Positions 50,823-60,518 are shown, numbered from the stretch's first letter. The stretch: DNA of 64,000 bases from Saprospira grandis str. Lewin (GCF_000250635.1 NC_016940.1:1604995-1668994); one strand, 5' to 3'. Program-made: numbers and translations. Notes: a model not told the origin generated them from the letters alone.

Positions 50823-53120
50823 CTATTGCTTGATAAAGCTTTGGCTGCTAGATTGTCCGTTGCGGATGATATTGAGGTGGTAAACACCGGCCTCTAGTTG
50901 GCTCAAGTTGAGTTCTTGGCGGTTGCCTTGCAAGTTGTCTAGGCGGATCACCAACTGGCCCAAATTGTTGTATACTTGAATAGCATCAACGGCCTCGGCC
51001 TCTACGAATAGACGGTCTTGAGCGGGATTGGGATAGATGCGAACAGGAGCTTGAGCGCTCAAGTTTAGGCTAGAAATAGGTGTAATGCTAGAGTTGCAAG
51101 GCACCAACTGATAGCCCTCATCATGAGGAATGCTGGGGTCGTACTGTCCACCAAATCCATACACCTTAAAGGCGCCAGTAGGAGCAGGTTGTGTATAAAG
51201 ATCTACATCATTATCGATATAGAGACTAAAAGTATCGGTACCGTTAGTTGCGTCAACAGCAAAGCCAGAACCAGTACCTGTCCATTGTGAAGGATCTATC
51301 AAAGTCAAGTTATTGATTTCGATCAATTTGTTTTCGGTAGCTTCAGAAAGAGCAGTGACCTCTAGTGGGCTCAAAGTGGCGTTGCCAGCACTTACAAAGT
51401 CGATGCTATCGGCCAATACCTGCAACAAACCGTTGTAGTTATTGATGCGGCCAAATACGCGGATAGAGTCGCCAGCATTTACTGTGTAACTGCTAATATC
51501 TACAGGCGCATAAACGCGGATACCGTTAGTAGAAGCCGTTTCGATTAGGGCAAAGTCTAGGCCGTTGCCAGAGCGGAAATCATCGCAGTATACTAGGCCA
51601 CGAAGCTCAACGCTATCGCCTTCAAAGGCGGGAACATTACCAGGAAGAAGAAGGCCATCAATTTGGTCAATAGTAGAGTAAACATAAACACCAGGGCTAG
51701 CGCAGGCTGTATTGGCAGCGCCGGGAGTAGCATAAAGAATATCGCCTAGGCCAGTAGTACCGGCATTGTTGGTGGCGTGGCACCAGTTGGCGGCATCGTT
51801 ATTATCTGCATTTACATCAGAAAGTTGGATAGCGACATTATCATCGCGTAGGGGCCAGGGAGCATTATCGTTATAGTTAACAATATCAACGGTATCGCCA
51901 GCAATGGTATAGAAAACGATATCTTCACCTACATTGCTCAATGCGCCAGAGGTCCATTGGTTAGCAGTTACGCCAGTTACGGCCTGTAGGGCCACAGAAT
52001 CCAAAGTGATCACCCAATAAGCACCAGCAGCAAGAGTAGTTCCGTTAGGCACAGTATAAGCAACGCCATCAAAGTAGAAGCCACTCAAGTCGGCAGTAGC
52101 AGTACCATTATTATACAACTCGATAAACTCGATCGTATCTGTTCCTACTTGGTCGTACAAGATTTCTGTAATCACTACATCAGGAACAGGAACGGCAGCA
52201 ATATCATTTGCATTGATGTTCACTGTATAGCTATTGTTTGTACCAATGACAGCGCCGTTAGTTGCATTGCCCAACTCAAAAATGATGGTTTCCAAAACTT
52301 CTTGGTCGGCATCATCTACGATATCAATCGTAAAGCTTTGGTTAGTTGTGCTATTGGCAGGAAAAGTAACGGTAGTAGGGCTGCTAAAGTTGGTATAATC
52401 AGCAGCAATAGCCGTAGAAGAAGCGCCAATGCTCACCTCTACTGTAGTAGCTGTAGCATTGGGGTTCTGAATAGCCAAATCAATTGTTACTGTACCTACG
52501 TTTTCGTCTACATAAGTTTGTGTTCCAGCAAACTCTACAGTTAAGGTAGTATTCACTACACAGTTGGTGGTATTTGCAGCACCGGGGCTAGCCAAAAGAG
52601 CCGTTCCGCCTACGGTAATCCCCGTATTAGTAGAATCGGTGGTCCAGTTTGCAGGATCAGTATTATCTGTAGTGGCATCGCAAAGAGCCAAAGAGTTCCC
52701 CGAACCATCAGCGGCATTGGGCCAGCTACCGGCATCATTATAAGTAACAGAATCCATAACAACGCCAGCACCATCGACCAAAACGATAGCTTCACCGCCA
52801 TTGCTCAAACCACCAGAAGCCCATTCGCGGTCGGCAGCTTGGCCATAAGTATTTTGAAAAGCGGCCGCGTTTACGGTCCAAACAAAGTAGCCTCCAGCGG
52901 GAATCACGGTAGAAACATCTACAGAGTCTGCTACACCGGCAGTAAAATGCCAGCCCTGAATATCTACAGCAGCTGTGCCCGCATTATAGAGCTCAATAAA
53001 TTCTGTGGTGTCGGTCCCACCTTCTGGGGGATTGTACATAATCTCATTGATGACAATCTGCGCCTGCGCGGCGGCTACTGTCAAAAAGACTGCAAGAATA
53101 GCTAGGGATAGTTTTTTCAT
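50823..53120 (-). CDS. T9SS-exported lamin-tail-domain protein
   Basis: 765 aa. Signal peptide (about 1-20, VAAAQAQ). Lamin-tail domain 1 at about 21-150 (VINEIMYNPPEGGTDTTEFI), a Calx-beta-like domain (about 190-300), lamin-tail domain 2 at about 310-470 (VVITEILYDQVGTDTIEFIE), an OB-fold-like region (about 490-670; GDSIRVFGRINNYNGLLQVL), and a T9SS type A sorting domain (about 690-765; IYPNPAQDRLFVEA, LEAGVYHLNI). Bacterial lamin-tail domains often accompany secreted nucleases and proteases, but no enzyme domain is seen here. Predicted surface adhesin or binding protein. Confidence 0.87.
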   Translation of the reverse strand: MKKLSLAILAVFLTVAAAQAQIVINEIMYNPPEGGTDTTEFIELYNAGTAAVDIQGWHFTAGVADSVDVSTVIPAGGYFVWTVNAAAFQNTYGQAADREWASGGLSNGGEAIVLVDGAGVVMDSVTYNDAGSWPNAADGSGNSLALCDATTDNTDPANWTTDSTNTGITVGGTALLASPGAANTTNCVVNTTLTVEFAGTQTYVDENVGTVTIDLAIQNPNATATTVEVSIGASSTAIAADYTNFSSPTTVTFPANSTTNQSFTIDIVDDADQEVLETIIFELGNATNGAVIGTNNSYTVNINANDIAAVPVPDVVITEILYDQVGTDTIEFIELYNNGTATADLSGFYFDGVAYTVPNGTTLAAGAYWVITLDSVALQAVTGVTANQWTSGALSNVGEDIVFYTIAGDTVDIVNYNDNAPWPLRDDNVAIQLSDVNADNNDAANWCHATNNAGTTGLGDILYATPGAANTACASPGVYVYSTIDQIDGLLLPGNVPAFEGDSVELRGLVYCDDFRSGNGLDFALIETASTNGIRVYAPVDISSYTVNAGDSIRVFGRINNYNGLLQVLADSIDFVSAGNATLSPLEVTALSEATENKLIEINNLTLIDPSQWTGTGSGFAVDATNGTDTFSLYIDNDVDLYTQPAPTGAFKVYGFGGQYDPSIPHDEGYQLVPCNSSITPISSLNLSAQAPVRIYPNPAQDRLFVEAEAVDAIQVYNNLGQLVIRLDNLQGNRQELNLSQLEAGVYHLNIIRNGQSSSQSFIKQ

Positions 53121-53334
53121 GCCCGTTTTTTGTTTTGTGGATAAATATTTAACTCAATATAGGGCTTTCACTTTCTTTGAAAAATGCCTACAAACAAGGG
53201 CCTAGTAGTCAGTAAAAGAGTTGTGCAAAAGAAGCCTAAAAACACAAATATTAAACTACAAAAATATATTGCGACCAAATTTCATTTGGATTAATTTTAT
53301 GTAAACTAGGTTAATATTTTATGTACTTCTATTT

Positions 53335-53552
53335 TTTGGGGCTGCCCCTTCCGCCGGCTTGAAAGCCAGCGCAAAGCGGTATCGCTTTGCGAAGCAATAC
53401 AAAATGAGGGTGGAAACCCTCATGAATTATTGGGCGGGTCGGGCCATTGCGCAGCTCGCAGGTCTGCTCGGCCCTGCGCCGCCTTTGGCGGCTGGGTCTG
53501 GCCCTTCGGGCCACTGCTGCCCATCCCTCAGCCGAGGCGCTGCGCGCCTAGA
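53335..53552 (+). repeat. GC mosaic hairpin repeat, copy R19 (GGCTG/CAGCC ends)
   Basis: Head TTTTTTGGGGCTGCCCC, then a long first arm with GCAAAGCG/CGCTTTGC and GAGGGT/ACCCTC nested hairpins shared with copy R8. GTCGGGCC, the GCAGCTCGCAGGTCTGCTCG anchor, a GCCGCC/GGCGGC cassette, a GCCC/GGGC cassette, tail CCCTCAGCC and a GGCGC/GCGCC extension. Confidence 0.9.
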
Positions 53553-53564
53553 TGGACCAAAAAC

Positions 53565-53591
53565 AAAAGCCTTCCCGCAAAGGAAGGCTTT
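53565..53591 (-). terminator. Intrinsic terminator of the primary-type sigma gene
   Basis: AAAGCCTTCC/GGAAGGCTTT with a short loop and T-run on the minus strand, 56 nt past the stop. Confidence 0.78.
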
Positions 53592-53646
53592 CAACTACTT
53601 ACTGAAACTACTAAATTACACAATTAAATATCTTATATATCGTCCT

Positions 53647-54519
53647 TTAGCTTGCAGAAGGCAAAACTAAATCTGCTTTAATATATCGGCGGAGGCGGCG
53701 CAGGGCTCGCTGTTTAATTTGGCGTACTCTTTCTCTGGTCAGGCCACAATCTTCTCCAATAGCTTCTAAAGTCATTGGACAGTGATTATAGAGACCATAA
53801 TAAGAAACAATAATTTGACGCTCCAAATCAGACAGGCGGTCCAATTGTCCTTTTAGCTCTAAACGAGAAGACTCTTCCATCAAAGCCTGATCCCCTTCTT
53901 CGGTTACTGAACAAGCCAGAGTATCTAGCATACTCACATCTGAATCTCGTTCGCCAGCGCCCAAAGGCGCATCTACAGAAATGTGTTTTTGAATCATGCG
54001 CTCCAAAGCCACAATATCCTTTTCTCTCAGGTCCAACATTTCGGCCAATTCGGCTACCGAGGGCTCTCGCTCATGCGCTTGCATAAACTGTTGCCTGGCT
54101 CGAAGCAAACGGCCATGTCCACCCAATTTATTAGAAGGTAAGCGCACCATTCGCCCATGCTCCATCAAGGACTGTAAAATCGATTGGCGGATCCACCATA
54201 CGGCATAAGAAATAAATTTAAATCCCTTACTTTCATCAAAACGATGGGCCGCCTTAATCAAGCCCAAATTTCCCTCATTGATCAAATCACTTAGGGCCAT
54301 GCCCTGATGCTGATATTGCTTGGCCACCGAAATGACAAAACGCAGATTGGCCGTCGTTAGACGATGCAATGCCTGCTGATCGCCAGCTCTTACTTTTTTG
54401 GCCAAAACCACCTCCTCTTCGGCCGAAACCATAGAAATTTTACTTACATCTTTTAAGTAGTTCTCTAATGCTGAGCTTTCGCGTTGGGTAATCTTCTGGG
54501 TAATTTTTAACTGTCGCAT
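53647..54519 (-). CDS. rpoD: Primary-type sigma-70 factor (RpoD/SigA group)
   Basis: 290 aa, the compact form typical of the Bacteroidota housekeeping sigma (no region 1.1). MRQLKITQKITQRESSALENYL at the N-terminus is the phylum's hallmark. Region 2: NLRFVISVAKQYQHQGMALSDLINEGNLGLIKAA and AVWWIRQSI; region 3: EREPSVAELAEMLDL; region 4: MTLEAIGEDCGLTRERVRQIKQRAL. It could be a group 2 paralogue: the GEDCGLT wording and C-terminus YIKADLVLPSAS differ slightly from what I recall of the main sigma. Confidence 0.85.
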   Translation of the reverse strand: MRQLKITQKITQRESSALENYLKDVSKISMVSAEEEVVLAKKVRAGDQQALHRLTTANLRFVISVAKQYQHQGMALSDLINEGNLGLIKAAHRFDESKGFKFISYAVWWIRQSILQSLMEHGRMVRLPSNKLGGHGRLLRARQQFMQAHEREPSVAELAEMLDLREKDIVALERMIQKHISVDAPLGAGERDSDVSMLDTLACSVTEEGDQALMEESSRLELKGQLDRLSDLERQIIVSYYGLYNHCPMTLEAIGEDCGLTRERVRQIKQRALRRLRRYIKADLVLPSAS

Positions 54520-54688
54520 AGGCTATTTTGATAAAGTTTTCTAGGTATACGCCCTGAGGCGGGCAAAGTTTCACTTTTTTGCTAAAAAAAGCAAATTATT
54601 AAAGCAAAAAAATTACAGAAAAAGGGCGACTCTATATCTTTGTTACCTATCTATGACCAAAACAGCAAAATTGTTACCGTTACAACAC

Positions 54689-55330
54689 TTATTTTTTTAA
54701 AATTTTTTCAAAATTTGATTTCAATCGCTTAGCTTCTTGGGCCACAAAGGCCGCATCTACGGGACCTTCAGCCTGTTCTACTCGGCCCAAACAAGTTAAC
54801 TCACTATAATTCAAGATGAATTTTTCTGTCGATGGGGTCGATGGACCATTAAACAAGAGGTAAATTTCTGTCAACCCTCTAGCTTTTAGGGCTTCTATGC
54901 TCAAGATTGTATGGTTAATGCTGCCCAAATAGTTTTGAGAAACCAAAATAACGGGCAGTTTTTGCCTTGCGGCCCAATCTATATATAGCTCTTCCTCATT
55001 TAGTGGGACCATCAGGCCGCCCGCTCCTTCTATCAGCAAATTGTTGTCAGTTTTGGGAATAACCAGCTGGTCTAGCGCTATTTTTTTGCCCTCAGCCGCA
55101 GCAGAATAATGCGGAGAGGCCGGTATCTCTAAACGATAGCGCTCCGGATGGGTCTTTAGGCCCTCCCATTGGACCAAGTCCCGAACTTTATCGGTATCTG
55201 TATATTCTAGTTCTCCTGACTGTACGGGTTTCCAATAGTCCATTTTTAGGGCCTTAACCAAAATTGCAGAGACCAAGGTTTTTCCAATTTCTGTCCCTAT
55301 TCCCGTAAGAAAAAATGCGTTACTTGACAT
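54689..55330 (-). CDS. bioD: Dethiobiotin synthetase
   Basis: 213 aa. Forms dethiobiotin from 7,8-diaminopelargonate, CO2 and ATP. Motifs: P-loop GIGTEIGKTLVSAIL near residue 10 (the family consensus is GTDTxVGKT), YWKPVQSGE, the LIEGAGGLMVPL stretch, and VILVSQNYLGSINHTILSIEAL. Full length. No other bio genes nearby. Confidence 0.92.
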   Translation of the reverse strand: MSSNAFFLTGIGTEIGKTLVSAILVKALKMDYWKPVQSGELEYTDTDKVRDLVQWEGLKTHPERYRLEIPASPHYSAAAEGKKIALDQLVIPKTDNNLLIEGAGGLMVPLNEEELYIDWAARQKLPVILVSQNYLGSINHTILSIEALKARGLTEIYLLFNGPSTPSTEKFILNYSELTCLGRVEQAEGPVDAAFVAQEAKRLKSNFEKILKK

Positions 55331-55375
55331 CTGTTGTTTTTTATGTGTTCAATAATATCACTGCCTAAAAAACAA

Positions 55376-55410
55376 AAAATGCCCATCCTGTTTTAGGATA
55401 GACATTTTAA
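55376..55410 (-). terminator. Intrinsic terminator after repeat R20
   Basis: 13-bp stem with G-T pairs (AAATGTCTATCCT/AGGATGGGCATTT) followed by TTTGTT on the minus strand. It ends the TPR-gene transcript after it has run through R20. Confidence 0.8.
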
Positions 55411-55427
55411 TTTATTCATAAAGCAGT

Positions 55428-55569
55428 TTGGCCCAGCGCTGCGGAGGGGGGGCCGAAGGCCAGACCGAGCTTTTGAGCGCAGCGAAAAAGCGAAGGGCCG
55501 AACAGGCCTGTGAGCCCCGCAGCATAGCGGCGGCCGACCTAGGCGAAGCCTAGCCGGCCGCGGGCCCCA
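55428..55569 (-). repeat. GC mosaic hairpin repeat, copy R20 (GGCCC/GGGCC ends)
   Basis: Minus-strand head TTTGGGGCCCGCGGCCGGC, a CTAGGC/GCCTAG hairpin, CCGCTATGCTGCGGGGCTCA, a CTTTT/AAAAG cassette, a GGCC/GGCC cassette, tail CGCAGCGCTGGGCC. The head lies 4 nt from the stop at 55574. Confidence 0.9.
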
Positions 55570-55573
55570 AATT

Positions 55574-56983
55574 CTAATCTAAATGACTGCCCCACCAGCT
55601 CATAAAGGCTTCATCTTTTTCCATATCGGGCTCTAGTTCAAACAACAAATGTTTGCTCCAAGCTTTTGTAGAAAGGGCCATAATGAGTTGCTCGCTAGCG
55701 GCCTGTTTTTGGCCCAATTGCCAGAGCAAAAGCACCGCAACCCAATCATATACATCGGAGCTGCTCTCTAACTGCGCCGATTGCAAGGCCAACCAAGCCT
55801 GCTCATAATCGCCCTCATCAATTAGGAATTCTAGGTAGCTGCGCCAAACCAAGGGCGAATGCGGCGCTAGTTCTGCCGCCTGCTGAAAGCAGTTTCTGGC
55901 CGCCTCTTCTTGGTTCAACTGATTGTGGGTTTCGGCCATGGCCAATAAAAAGCGCTCTTCATAATCCGCCAATTTAAAAGCCTGCTCAAAGGCATCTAGG
56001 GCGGCCAGCCATTTGCCCTGAGCCGCATAACTCACGCCCAATAAATAGAAGGTATTGGGCGCTTTTTCTTCTTCTAGCAAACTTAAAAACTGCTGTTGCG
56101 CCTGAGCATATTGTCCCTGCAGTTGCAGTAACTGGCCTTTCCACATGCCCAAATCTTGGGGATATTGCGGAAAGTTCGCCTCAAAATCAGCTAAAACCCC
56201 AGCCAAACGGTCCAATTGCTTGAGATGCATCAATAATGGAATATAATCCCGATAGGCAAACTCCATTTTTTCGGCAATGACAATGGCATAATCATAGGCC
56301 TCCAACGCTTTTTCATAAAGGCCCATTTTCTTGTAGGCATGGCCCAAATTGTACCAAGCCCAAGGCGCATAGGGATCCAAATCGGTCAGTTCCTGATGCA
56401 GCTCGGCTCCTTCCGTGTAGAGTTCGCCTAGTTCCATGGCCAGCCAAATGCGGTTATAGGCCAGCTCATGATGGGGGTCTTCTCGAAGCAATTCTGCCAA
56501 GAGCTCAAAGGATTTATCATAGCGCTCTTGCTGCTCATGAATAACCGCCTGCATCAAAAGGGCTTCTAGGCGATCGGCCCCCTTGGCCTCGGTCATAATC
56601 TGCTCCAATAATCTGTAAGCCTGCTTGTAATGTCCTCTTTGCTGCAAGATTTCCACCTCAAAAAAGCGGACTTCCATGCTGCTGGGCTCATAGAGTTTGG
56701 CCTGTTCCAGATAGCGCTCGGCCTCCCAAAGGCGGTCCACCTCCAAGCTGAGCTGCACCCCAAAGAGATACAATTGGCCAGAAAAAGCGTGCTGTCGCAA
56801 AGCATGCTCTAAGGTCAAAAAAGCCTGCTCCCATTTGCCCTGCGCCTCATAATGCTCTAGTAGGCGCAAAAAGCTTTCTAGGTCCAAAAATTGAAGCTCG
56901 CCCTTGGCTAGCATTCCCTCGTATCGGCGCAAAATCATGCGAAAATCTTGGCCCTCTCCCTCATTATAATCAAATGCTTGCAT
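55574..56983 (-). CDS. Tetratricopeptide repeat protein
   Basis: 469 aa, no signal peptide. About 11 TPR-like units from residue 50 to the end (AFLTLEHALRQHAFSGQLYL, ERYLEQAKLYEPSSMEVRFF, WYNLGHAYKKMGLYEKALEAY, FYLLGVSYAAQGKWLAALDAF). A member of a conserved cytosolic TPR family in Bacteroidota, presumably a scaffold. Ends WWGSHLD 4 nt from repeat R20. Confidence 0.82.
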   Translation of the reverse strand: MQAFDYNEGEGQDFRMILRRYEGMLAKGELQFLDLESFLRLLEHYEAQGKWEQAFLTLEHALRQHAFSGQLYLFGVQLSLEVDRLWEAERYLEQAKLYEPSSMEVRFFEVEILQQRGHYKQAYRLLEQIMTEAKGADRLEALLMQAVIHEQQERYDKSFELLAELLREDPHHELAYNRIWLAMELGELYTEGAELHQELTDLDPYAPWAWYNLGHAYKKMGLYEKALEAYDYAIVIAEKMEFAYRDYIPLLMHLKQLDRLAGVLADFEANFPQYPQDLGMWKGQLLQLQGQYAQAQQQFLSLLEEEKAPNTFYLLGVSYAAQGKWLAALDAFEQAFKLADYEERFLLAMAETHNQLNQEEAARNCFQQAAELAPHSPLVWRSYLEFLIDEGDYEQAWLALQSAQLESSSDVYDWVAVLLLWQLGQKQAASEQLIMALSTKAWSKHLLFELEPDMEKDEAFMSWWGSHLD

Positions 56984-57072
56984 GCCTATTTTTTATGTGA
57001 TACTTTCTATAACGCAAAAGGTAGCGACTTCGCCCTATTTCCGCAAGAGATTAACGGCTTCCTAAGGTTTTT

Positions 57073-58221
57073 TTAGACTTTGGAAAGCAAACCGCTGTAG
57101 GCTTTGTCCCAGTCTTTCCAGACGGCCTCATAGCCTTGTGCTTCTATCATTTCTACGATTTCGGCTGGGCTGCGTTCGTCTGAAATTTCAAATTGCTCTA
57201 ATGATTGTGGTTCAACGACATATCCGCCAGGGTTGGTCTTTGAGCCTGCACTCAAGGAGGTAATGCCCAATTTGATGACGTGATTCCGAAAGTGCTCGGA
57301 CTCTCTGGTCGATAAGGATAATTCTACTTCTTCATTATATATACGGTAGGCACAGATGAGTTGGACCAGTTCTCGGTCGTTCATTGGTACTTTGGGGTCC
57401 AATCCCCCAGAAAAAGGCCGTAATCTCGGAAAAGAAATGGAGTATTTGCTTTTCCAGTATTTGCGCTCTAAATAATCTAGGTGCAAGGCCGTAAAAAAGC
57501 TATCGGTCCGCCAATCTTCCAAACCGATCAATACCCCTAGGCCCATTTTATGCACTCCAGCCCGGCCCAAACGATCGGGTGTATCGAGCCGATAAGTAAA
57601 ATTGGATTTTCGGCCCTTGGGGTGGTGCTTTTTATAATCTTCTTTGTGATAGGTTTCCTGATAAACCAAAACCGCATGCAGGCCCAAAGGCAACAAACGC
57701 TCATATTCCTCCTGTTTGAGCGGCTGCACTTCCATAGACAACTGCGCAAAATGCGGCTGCAAAGCCTTAAACGCCCGCTCAAAATAATCTATGCCCACCG
57801 TCTTATTGGCCTCTCCAGTAACCAGCAAAATATGCTCATAGCCCATTTCTTTGAGGGCCGTGGCCTCCATCAAAATTTCGCTTCCGCTAAGGGTGCGGCG
57901 GCGCATGGGGTTATCCAGACTAAAGCCGCAATAAGTACAAATATTTTGACATTCATTAGAGAGATAAAGGGGGGCATAAAGCTGTAGGGTTCGCCCAAAC
58001 CGCTTGAGCGTCAGGGCTTGGCTTTTTTGGGCCATTTGCTCTAAATAGGGGGCGGCCGCAGGCGAAATCAGGGCCTTAAAATCTTCTAAATTGGGTTTTT
58101 CGCTGGCCAAGGCCCGCTCTACATCGGCCGCCGTTTTGGCGTAAATGCTGGCCTTAGTGGCCGCCCAATCATATTGTTCAAACAGCTCGCTAAAGCGTTC
58201 GGCTTGTGGTGCTCGCATCAT
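57073..58221 (-). CDS. thiH: 2-iminoacetate synthase ThiH
   Basis: 382 aa. Radical SAM enzyme that cleaves tyrosine to dehydroglycine and p-cresol for the thiamine thiazole ring. The cluster-binding motif CQNICTYCGF (CxxxCxxC) lies near residue 92, after LYAPLYLSNE. Also HILLVTGEANKTVG, LDYLERKYWK and SISFPRLRPFSGGL. Length fits the family. No thiG, thiE or thiC nearby in the window. A TATCTTTG box lies about 25 nt upstream. Confidence 0.94.
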   Translation of the reverse strand: MMRAPQAERFSELFEQYDWAATKASIYAKTAADVERALASEKPNLEDFKALISPAAAPYLEQMAQKSQALTLKRFGRTLQLYAPLYLSNECQNICTYCGFSLDNPMRRRTLSGSEILMEATALKEMGYEHILLVTGEANKTVGIDYFERAFKALQPHFAQLSMEVQPLKQEEYERLLPLGLHAVLVYQETYHKEDYKKHHPKGRKSNFTYRLDTPDRLGRAGVHKMGLGVLIGLEDWRTDSFFTALHLDYLERKYWKSKYSISFPRLRPFSGGLDPKVPMNDRELVQLICAYRIYNEEVELSLSTRESEHFRNHVIKLGITSLSAGSKTNPGGYVVEPQSLEQFEISDERSPAEIVEMIEAQGYEAVWKDWDKAYSGLLSKV

Positions 58222-58244
58222 GTTTTTCTATTTCTAATTCTGCA

Positions 58245-58252
58245 CAAAGATA
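58245..58252 (-). promoter_or_regulatory. -7 box for thiH
   Basis: TATCTTTG on the minus strand, 24 nt upstream of the ATG. No -33 TTTG and no TPP riboswitch-like CUGAGA/GACCUGAU pair was found in the short leader. Confidence 0.4.
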
Positions 58253-58281
58253 AGGCTTGTTTACTGATATTCTATGATTTT

Positions 58282-58425
58282 TTGGGGCCTCCGCAGCAAA
58301 GCTGCGGCGCTACGTTTCGCAGCTCGCAGGTCTGCTCGGCCCTGCGCCAGCAAGCTGGCTAGGTCTGGCCTGACGGCCACTGCTGCACATCGCTAGGCCA
58401 AATGAAAGGCCAGCCCTACGGGCCT
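58282..58425 (+). repeat. GC mosaic hairpin repeat, copy R21 (GGCCT/AGGCC ends)
   Basis: Head TTTTTTGGGGCCTCCGC, a GCAGC/GCTGC hairpin, GCAGCTCGCAGGTCTGCTCG anchor, a CCAGC/GCTGG cassette, a GGCC/GGCC cassette, tail CATCGCTAGGCC. Confidence 0.88.
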
Positions 58426-58550
58426 GCAAAAGAGGAAAAAAAGGGCGGGCCAACAAAAAGCAAGCGCCTAAGTCCTATCTTTTGCCTAAAATGACTAGTT
58501 TTGTTCTTTTAGAACAACGCCCTTGGGCGAATGTTCTTCTCTGCGTTTTG

Positions 58551-58689
58551 CAGGGCGCGAAGCGCCCGCAGGCCTAGGGATGGAAAAGGGGGCGGCGCAG
58601 CCGCAGACCCAGGCGCTGCAAGCGCCGCAGGGCCGAGCAGAGCTGCGAGCCCTGACACAGCCCGGCCGCCAAAGGCGGCAGGCCCCAAA
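58551..58689 (-). repeat. GC mosaic hairpin repeat, copy R22 (GGCCT/AGGCC ends)
   Basis: Minus-strand head TTTTGGGGCCTGCCGCC, a GCCGCC/GGCGGC hairpin, GGGCTCGCAGCTCTGCTCGG anchor, a GGCGC/GCGCC cassette, a GCGGC/GCCGC cassette, tail CATCCCTAGGCC, then a GCGGGCGC/GCGCCC extension. It lies in the leader of glnS. Confidence 0.9.
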
Positions 58690-58718
58690 AGAAACTGAAC
58701 ATTTTAGAATAAAAGAGC

Positions 58719-60452
58719 ATGTCTAAAGTAGAAGAAAACGACAAACCAAAAGAGTCGCTCAATTTTATTGAGCAAATTATTGTAGAACATAATGAGAATG
58801 GCCGTTTTGGGGGCCAGGTGCATACCCGTTTTCCCCCAGAGCCCAATGGCTATTTGCATATTGGTCATGCCAAGGCCATTTGTGTCAATTTTGGCATTGC
58901 CGAAAAATTTGGCGGCAAAACCAATCTGCGCTTCGATGATACCAATCCCGCCACCGAAAGCAGCGAATATGTGGAAAGCATCAAGAAAGATGTGCGCTGG
59001 TTGGGCTTTGATTGGGAAGAAAGAGAATATTACGCCTCTGACTACTTTCAGACGCTTTATGAATATGCCGTTACGCTGATCCAAAAAGGCCTGGCTTATG
59101 TCGATTTTACTTCTGCCGAAGAAATGGACCGCCAAAAAAGAGCCGAGGAAGCCAGCGAATACCGCAGCCGCTCTATAGAAGAAAACCTAGCCGAATTTGA
59201 GAAGATGAAGGCTGGCGAATATGAAGAAGGTATCTGCGTTTTGCGGGCCAAAATTGATATGAGCCACCCCAACCGCCTCATGCGCGACCCCATTATTTAT
59301 CGGGTAAAAAATATGGCCCACCATCGCACTGGCGATGCTTGGAACATTTACCCCATGTACGATATGGCCCATGGTCAATCGGACTCTATTGAAGGGATCA
59401 CGCATTCGCTTTGCTCGCTAGAGTTTTTGCCCCACCGCGATCTCTATGAGTGGTTGACCAAAAATCTGGGAATTCACGAGCCACAGCAGCTAGAGTTTTC
59501 TCGCCTCAACCTCAATTATACCATTACCTCTAAGCGCAAGCTCAAGCAATTGGTAGAAGAAGGCCATGTTAGTGGCTGGGACGACCCACGGATGCCCACC
59601 CTTTCGGGGATGCGCCGCCGCGGTTATCCTCCCATGGCTATCCGCAACTTTATTGAGAAAGTAGGGGTATCTAAGCGCGAGCAATTCATTGACCTCTCGC
59701 TTTTGGAGTTTTGTGTACGAGAAGAGCTCAATAAAGTAGCTACTCGTGCCCTTTGTGTGCTCGATCCTCTCAAAGTGGTCATCGAGAACTTGCCCGAGGG
59801 CCATTGTGAAGACATGCAGGTAGTCAATAATCCCGAACTTGAGGATTCGCCTATGCATAGCATGCCCTTTACCAAAGAAATCTATATTGAGCGGGGCGAC
59901 TTTATGATTGATCCCCCCAAGAAATTTTTCCGTCTCGGTCCGGGCCGCTGCGTACGCCTCAAAGGCGCTTATATCATTGAGTGCACAGGCTATGAAACCG
60001 ATGCGCAGGGCGAAGTAACAGAAGTGCGTTGCCGTTTTATTGAAAACAGTAAGAGTGGCGAAGATACTAGTGGTGTAAAGGCCAAAGGAACCTTGCATTG
60101 GGTATCTATTGAGCATGCGGTTCCCGTAGAAGTTCGCAAATATGATCGTCTTTTTGCTACGGAAGCACCAGGTAAAGCATCGGGCAACTTCTTGGATGAT
60201 ATCAACCCCAAATCTTTGGAAATCATTGAGACCGCCTATGCAGAGCCCTTCTTGAAAGAGGCCAAGCAAGGAGAAGCTTTTCAGTTTATGCGCATTGGCT
60301 ACTTTACCCTAGATGCCGATAGTACAGCCGAAAAGCCCTGCTTTAACCAAACCTCTCCCCTAAGAGATAATTGGGGCAAGAAGAAACCCAAAGGGGGCGG
60401 CCAACAAAAGAAAAAAGGCGGCCAACAGAAAAATAAAAAGAAGCAAAACTAA
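58719..60452 (+). CDS. glnS: Glutamine--tRNA ligase
   Basis: 577 aa, class I synthetase charging tRNA-Gln. HIGH motif in RFPPEPNGYLHIGHAKAI, the second signature in TSKRKLKQL (a KMSKS variant), NLRFDDTNPATE, MPTLSGMRRRGYPP, and the C-terminal anticodon-binding beta barrels (about 345-540). The tail is a Lys/Gly/Gln-rich extension (GGGQQKKKGGQQKNKKKQN) beyond the usual end. AAAAGAG precedes the ATG. Presence of glnS implies direct Gln-tRNA charging rather than only the GatCAB route. Confidence 0.96.
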   Translation: MSKVEENDKPKESLNFIEQIIVEHNENGRFGGQVHTRFPPEPNGYLHIGHAKAICVNFGIAEKFGGKTNLRFDDTNPATESSEYVESIKKDVRWLGFDWEEREYYASDYFQTLYEYAVTLIQKGLAYVDFTSAEEMDRQKRAEEASEYRSRSIEENLAEFEKMKAGEYEEGICVLRAKIDMSHPNRLMRDPIIYRVKNMAHHRTGDAWNIYPMYDMAHGQSDSIEGITHSLCSLEFLPHRDLYEWLTKNLGIHEPQQLEFSRLNLNYTITSKRKLKQLVEEGHVSGWDDPRMPTLSGMRRRGYPPMAIRNFIEKVGVSKREQFIDLSLLEFCVREELNKVATRALCVLDPLKVVIENLPEGHCEDMQVVNNPELEDSPMHSMPFTKEIYIERGDFMIDPPKKFFRLGPGRCVRLKGAYIIECTGYETDAQGEVTEVRCRFIENSKSGEDTSGVKAKGTLHWVSIEHAVPVEVRKYDRLFATEAPGKASGNFLDDINPKSLEIIETAYAEPFLKEAKQGEAFQFMRIGYFTLDADSTAEKPCFNQTSPLRDNWGKKKPKGGGQQKKKGGQQKNKKKQN

Positions 60453-60470
60453 TTGCTTGACCCCATAAAA

Positions 60471-60511
60471 GGGAGCGCCCCAACAGCCTAGGCTGTTGGG
60501 GCGCTTTTTTT
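60471..60511. terminator. Bidirectional intrinsic terminator
   Basis: AGCGCCCCAACAGCC/GGCTGTTGGGGCGCT with a 2-nt loop and T7, between convergent glnS and the DUF5916 gene. Confidence 0.92.
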
Positions 60512-60518
60512 GGGCCAA

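Noticed and set aside
53329-53514. Small frames with AEQTCE-type peptides in many GC-rich regions
   Set aside because: The same peptide recurs wherever the conserved GCTCGCAGGTCTGCTCGGCC anchor occurs, so it follows from the repeat.
58222-58281. TPP riboswitch upstream of thiH
   Set aside because: The leader is only about 25 nt after the -7 box and lacks the conserved thi-box sequences.
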